Source: JBOGXF01 sp050694275
Lineage (GTDB): Bacteria > Actinomycetota > CADDZG01 > WHSQ01
Reading direction: 5' to 3'
Assembly (NCBI GenBank): GCA_050694275.1
Contig: JBOGXF010000095.1
Span: forward strand, 1-24,919
DNA: 24,919 bases
Positions 22,982 through 24,919 of this stretch are shown piece by piece. The notes below the pieces were generated by a model that made no database searches, was not told the origin of the DNA, and saw nothing but the letters and a program-made list of their open reading frames with translations. Both the position numbers and the translations under genes were made by a program. How positions within the stretch are numbered: the stretch's first letter is position 1; each line of letters begins with the position of its first letter.

Positions 22982-24565
22982 CTACTCGACGTAGCCGAGG
23001 CCCCTGAGGTGGTCCTCGATCTCGCCTTCTTCGTCCGAGGTTAGTCCGCTCTCTGCAACATCGCCGCTACCGACAGCCTCGTCGCCTTCGATGCGGAGAG
23101 TCGCTCCTTCCCCCACGAGCGCGCTCAAGGCCCGACCGTCGCGAGGCACGGAGCTTGCGACGCCGAGCGCGGCAAGGGCGGTCGCGCCGAGATCGATGAG
23201 ACGGGCGGGCTCGGCCATCGGTCCCCGCGTCACTTCGGGACCCGCGGCGACGATCACCCCCTCCAAGCGATGGTCTCCCGAGAGCCAGTCGGCGGCCTCA
23301 ACCATGCCCTTGGCGTGCGTCAGCGAGTAGCCCGGGGCGGGTACGAGCAGAAGGTCGGGGGCGGTATCGAGGAAGCGGCCCGACAGCACCTCTTCCTTGC
23401 GATATATCCGAGCGATCGGAGCGTCGCCCGTGTCGGGATCGCGGAAGCCCCCCAGCGCTTCGGCGACTTCGTCGCGCACTCTCTCGTAATCGCCGGGCGC
23501 GACGGTTCCCTCCGGCTCCCGCCCCCTGAGGTTGACCGAAACTCCTTCGCCGGTGGACACGACGCTCGTGTAGGCGCGCGTCTTGGACCAGTCGATCGGC
23601 GAGGCCGGGATCGATATCTTGCCGTGCAGCTTCAGCAGGTCGTAGAGGCGCCTGGCGATCCTGCGACCCGGCCCCCACCTGACCAGGTTGAAGGCGATGC
23701 TGCCTGCCGAGAATCTCAAGAAACCGAGATGCTGAAGGATCCTGTCCATCGTGCACGCTCTCGTACACGCCTGGTGACCGTGATCGGACATGAAGATCAC
23801 GAGGTCCTCCTCGGTGGTGCGCTCGAGCAGGCGACCCAGGCCCTCGTCGAGCTGCTGATAGATGCCCCGAGCCTGCTTGGCCACCGGTCCGTCTTTGAGC
23901 TCTTCGTAACGAGGATGGTCGGGATGGATGTGCTCCATGAGGCAGTGCTGAATACGATCGGTCGAAACGTAGACGAGCGCGCCGACGTCCCAATCGGTGG
24001 TGTCGAGCAGATGCTCGAACGCCTTCTGTCGTTTAGCGGTGATCTCGGCGCACTCGTCGAGGAACGGCTCGGGGCGATTCCGGAACGTCGTCCAGGACAT
24101 CCCATTGATCGGAAACGGCGCGGCCCGGTCGAGCTCGTGTTGAAGCTCGATGGGATGGGTGTACGAACGGCTCGCCGGAAGCACCCCGCCGGCGACGACC
24201 TTGCCCTTGATCTCGGGGGCCGGAAACGTCAGAGGAATGTTGACGGCCAGGGACGTCTTAGCTGCGCTCGTGAGATCGTCGAAGATCGTGCGCGCCTTGA
24301 TCGACCGGTAGGTCACCGGGAGTCTCCTGCTAACGCCCGGCTTGTGCTCGAGGATGTCGAAGACTCCGTGGCCCGCAGGATTGAGACCGGTCATGAACGA
24401 CGGCCACGCGCACCACGAATGCGAGGGCACCGTCGACAAGCAATCGCCGTGAGCTCCACGCTCGATAAGTCCGGCGAGGTTGGGTAGCTCACCGGCCTGC
24501 AACATCGGCCGCAGAATCTCCCAGTCGGCCCCGTCCCAACCAATTATCAAGACTCGTTTCGACAT
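22982..24565 (-). CDS. AlkP-superfamily phosphodiesterase/nucleotide pyrophosphatase
   Basis: This 527-residue protein belongs to the type I phosphodiesterase/nucleotide pyrophosphatase branch of the alkaline phosphatase superfamily. D11 (GWDGADW) is a metal ligand, S50 in TVPSHSWCAWPSF is the probable nucleophile (Thr in many relatives), FMTGLNPAGHGVFD follows, and STDRIQH and SDHGH supply further metal ligands. There is no signal peptide, so it is probably cytosolic. The C-terminus ends in an acidic helical tail (EIEDHLRGLGY) that is common in this branch. The substrate is unknown. It ends 15 bases before the CitE-like gene and starts 31 bases after the PucR-type gene. Confidence 0.88.
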   Translation of the reverse strand: MSKRVLIIGWDGADWEILRPMLQAGELPNLAGLIERGAHGDCLSTVPSHSWCAWPSFMTGLNPAGHGVFDILEHKPGVSRRLPVTYRSIKARTIFDDLTSAAKTSLAVNIPLTFPAPEIKGKVVAGGVLPASRSYTHPIELQHELDRAAPFPINGMSWTTFRNRPEPFLDECAEITAKRQKAFEHLLDTTDWDVGALVYVSTDRIQHCLMEHIHPDHPRYEELKDGPVAKQARGIYQQLDEGLGRLLERTTEEDLVIFMSDHGHQACTRACTMDRILQHLGFLRFSAGSIAFNLVRWGPGRRIARRLYDLLKLHGKISIPASPIDWSKTRAYTSVVSTGEGVSVNLRGREPEGTVAPGDYERVRDEVAEALGGFRDPDTGDAPIARIYRKEEVLSGRFLDTAPDLLLVPAPGYSLTHAKGMVEAADWLSGDHRLEGVIVAAGPEVTRGPMAEPARLIDLGATALAALGVASSVPRDGRALSALVGEGATLRIEGDEAVGSGDVAESGLTSDEEGEIEDHLRGLGYVE

Positions 24566-24596
24566 GTCGGCAGGTTAGCAGGCGGGCGACGCCGAC

Positions 24597-24919
24597 TCAG
24601 GCCGTTTCATCCGCCTCCCGGCGCGCCTGAGCGAGCCGACGCGCTCGCAGCGCGAGTTGCATGCGCAACTTGTCTTCCGCGTCGCGCAGCGACCAGCCCG
24701 TAAGTTTCTCGACCTGTTTCAGTCTGTAACTCACCGTGTGAGGATGAGCAAAGAGCTTTTCGCCGGCCAGCTTCACGCTTCCATCGGCTTCAAAATAGGC
24801 CTCGATGGTCCTTATCAGCTCCCCACGCCGACGGTCGTCGTACGCGATCAAGGGGCCCAGCGTCTGCTCCACGAAACGGTCTATGAGTGCAGGCGCCACG
24901 CGCAGGAAGTGATACAGCA
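24597..24919 (-). CDS. PucR/CdaR-type regulator, C-terminal part (5' end beyond the window)
   Basis: Only the last 107 or so codons are inside the window; the frame stays open to base 24919, so the start lies outside. The visible part is the PucR C-terminal helix-turn-helix: FVEQTLGPLIAYDD, then LIRTIEAYFEADGSVKLAGEKL, then AHPHTVSYRLKQVEKLTGW, the recognition region. Such regulators carry variable sensor domains in front and activate nearby catabolic genes. The GTG at 24899 is not the real start, because family-like sequence (LYHFLR) continues before it. It is immediately upstream of the phosphodiesterase gene on the same strand. Confidence 0.88.
   Translation of the reverse strand, partial: LYHFLRVAPALIDRFVEQTLGPLIAYDDRRRGELIRTIEAYFEADGSVKLAGEKLFAHPHTVSYRLKQVEKLTGWSLRDAEDKLRMQLALRARRLAQARREADETA

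Noticed and set aside
24566..24899. Complete 100-residue regulator starting at GTG 24899
   Set aside because: The frame continues with PucR-like residues to the window edge, so the GTG is an internal valine.

Overview
The window is GC-rich, densely coded DNA, most likely from an uncultivated or poorly studied actinobacterium. The main clues are a UPF0182-family membrane protein, a DUF2342/zincin_2-family protein (both typical of Actinobacteria), an F420-type LLM oxidoreductase, a YlbL-type PDZ/Lon protein, a mycoredoxin-like gene, and frequent GTG starts. There is no integrase, transposase or CRISPR array. Apart from one tRNA, everything supported is protein-coding or short regulatory or repeat DNA. 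No gene-free stretch exceeds about 300 bases.

Layout. 1-264: initiator tRNA-Met on the minus strand, with a probable terminator between it and the UPF0182 gene. 265-7577 (minus): a run made of a large sensor histidine kinase, a FecR-domain lipoprotein, a stand-alone receiver that overlaps the lipoprotein gene, and the UPF0182 protein. 7673-11334 (minus): an NAD-dependent epimerase/dehydratase, a small one-helix membrane protein, MreB and a PDZ/Lon-type membrane protease. 11398-13930 (plus): a DUF2342-like protein without its zinc motif, followed by a LarA-family protein; a convergent terminator-like hairpin follows. 14013-17603 (minus): a glutaredoxin-like gene with a frameshift, a rhodanese-E1 (ThiF/MoeB) fusion with an in-frame TGA, a secreted subtilase and a YfcE-type phosphoesterase. 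17682-18734 (plus): a zinc alcohol dehydrogenase, then two 47-base palindromic repeats. 18868-20197 (minus): an LLM oxidoreductase and a TatA with a zinc ribbon. 20372-20836 (plus): a two-CBS protein, with a large dyad-symmetric element in the divergent intergenic region. 20847-24919 (minus): a PucR-type regulator cut by the window edge, an AlkP-superfamily phosphodiesterase, a CitE-like lyase and an acyl-CoA dehydrogenase, all closely spaced.

The strongest unusual signal is at 16172-17335. The rhodanese-E1 reading frame stays open and family-like on both sides of one TGA. That TGA sits exactly where MoeB/Uba4-type E1 proteins have a conserved cysteine. A good bacterial SECIS-like hairpin lies at the right distance behind it. 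I read the gene as a probable selenoprotein. The neighbouring glutaredoxin gene, in contrast, has a plain one-base frameshift. Other points of interest are the kinase/FecR-lipoprotein/receiver operon, the probable pseudo-protease, the LarA homologue lacking one catalytic histidine, a hairpin that could hide the Shine-Dalgarno of the subtilase gene, and several palindromic elements.
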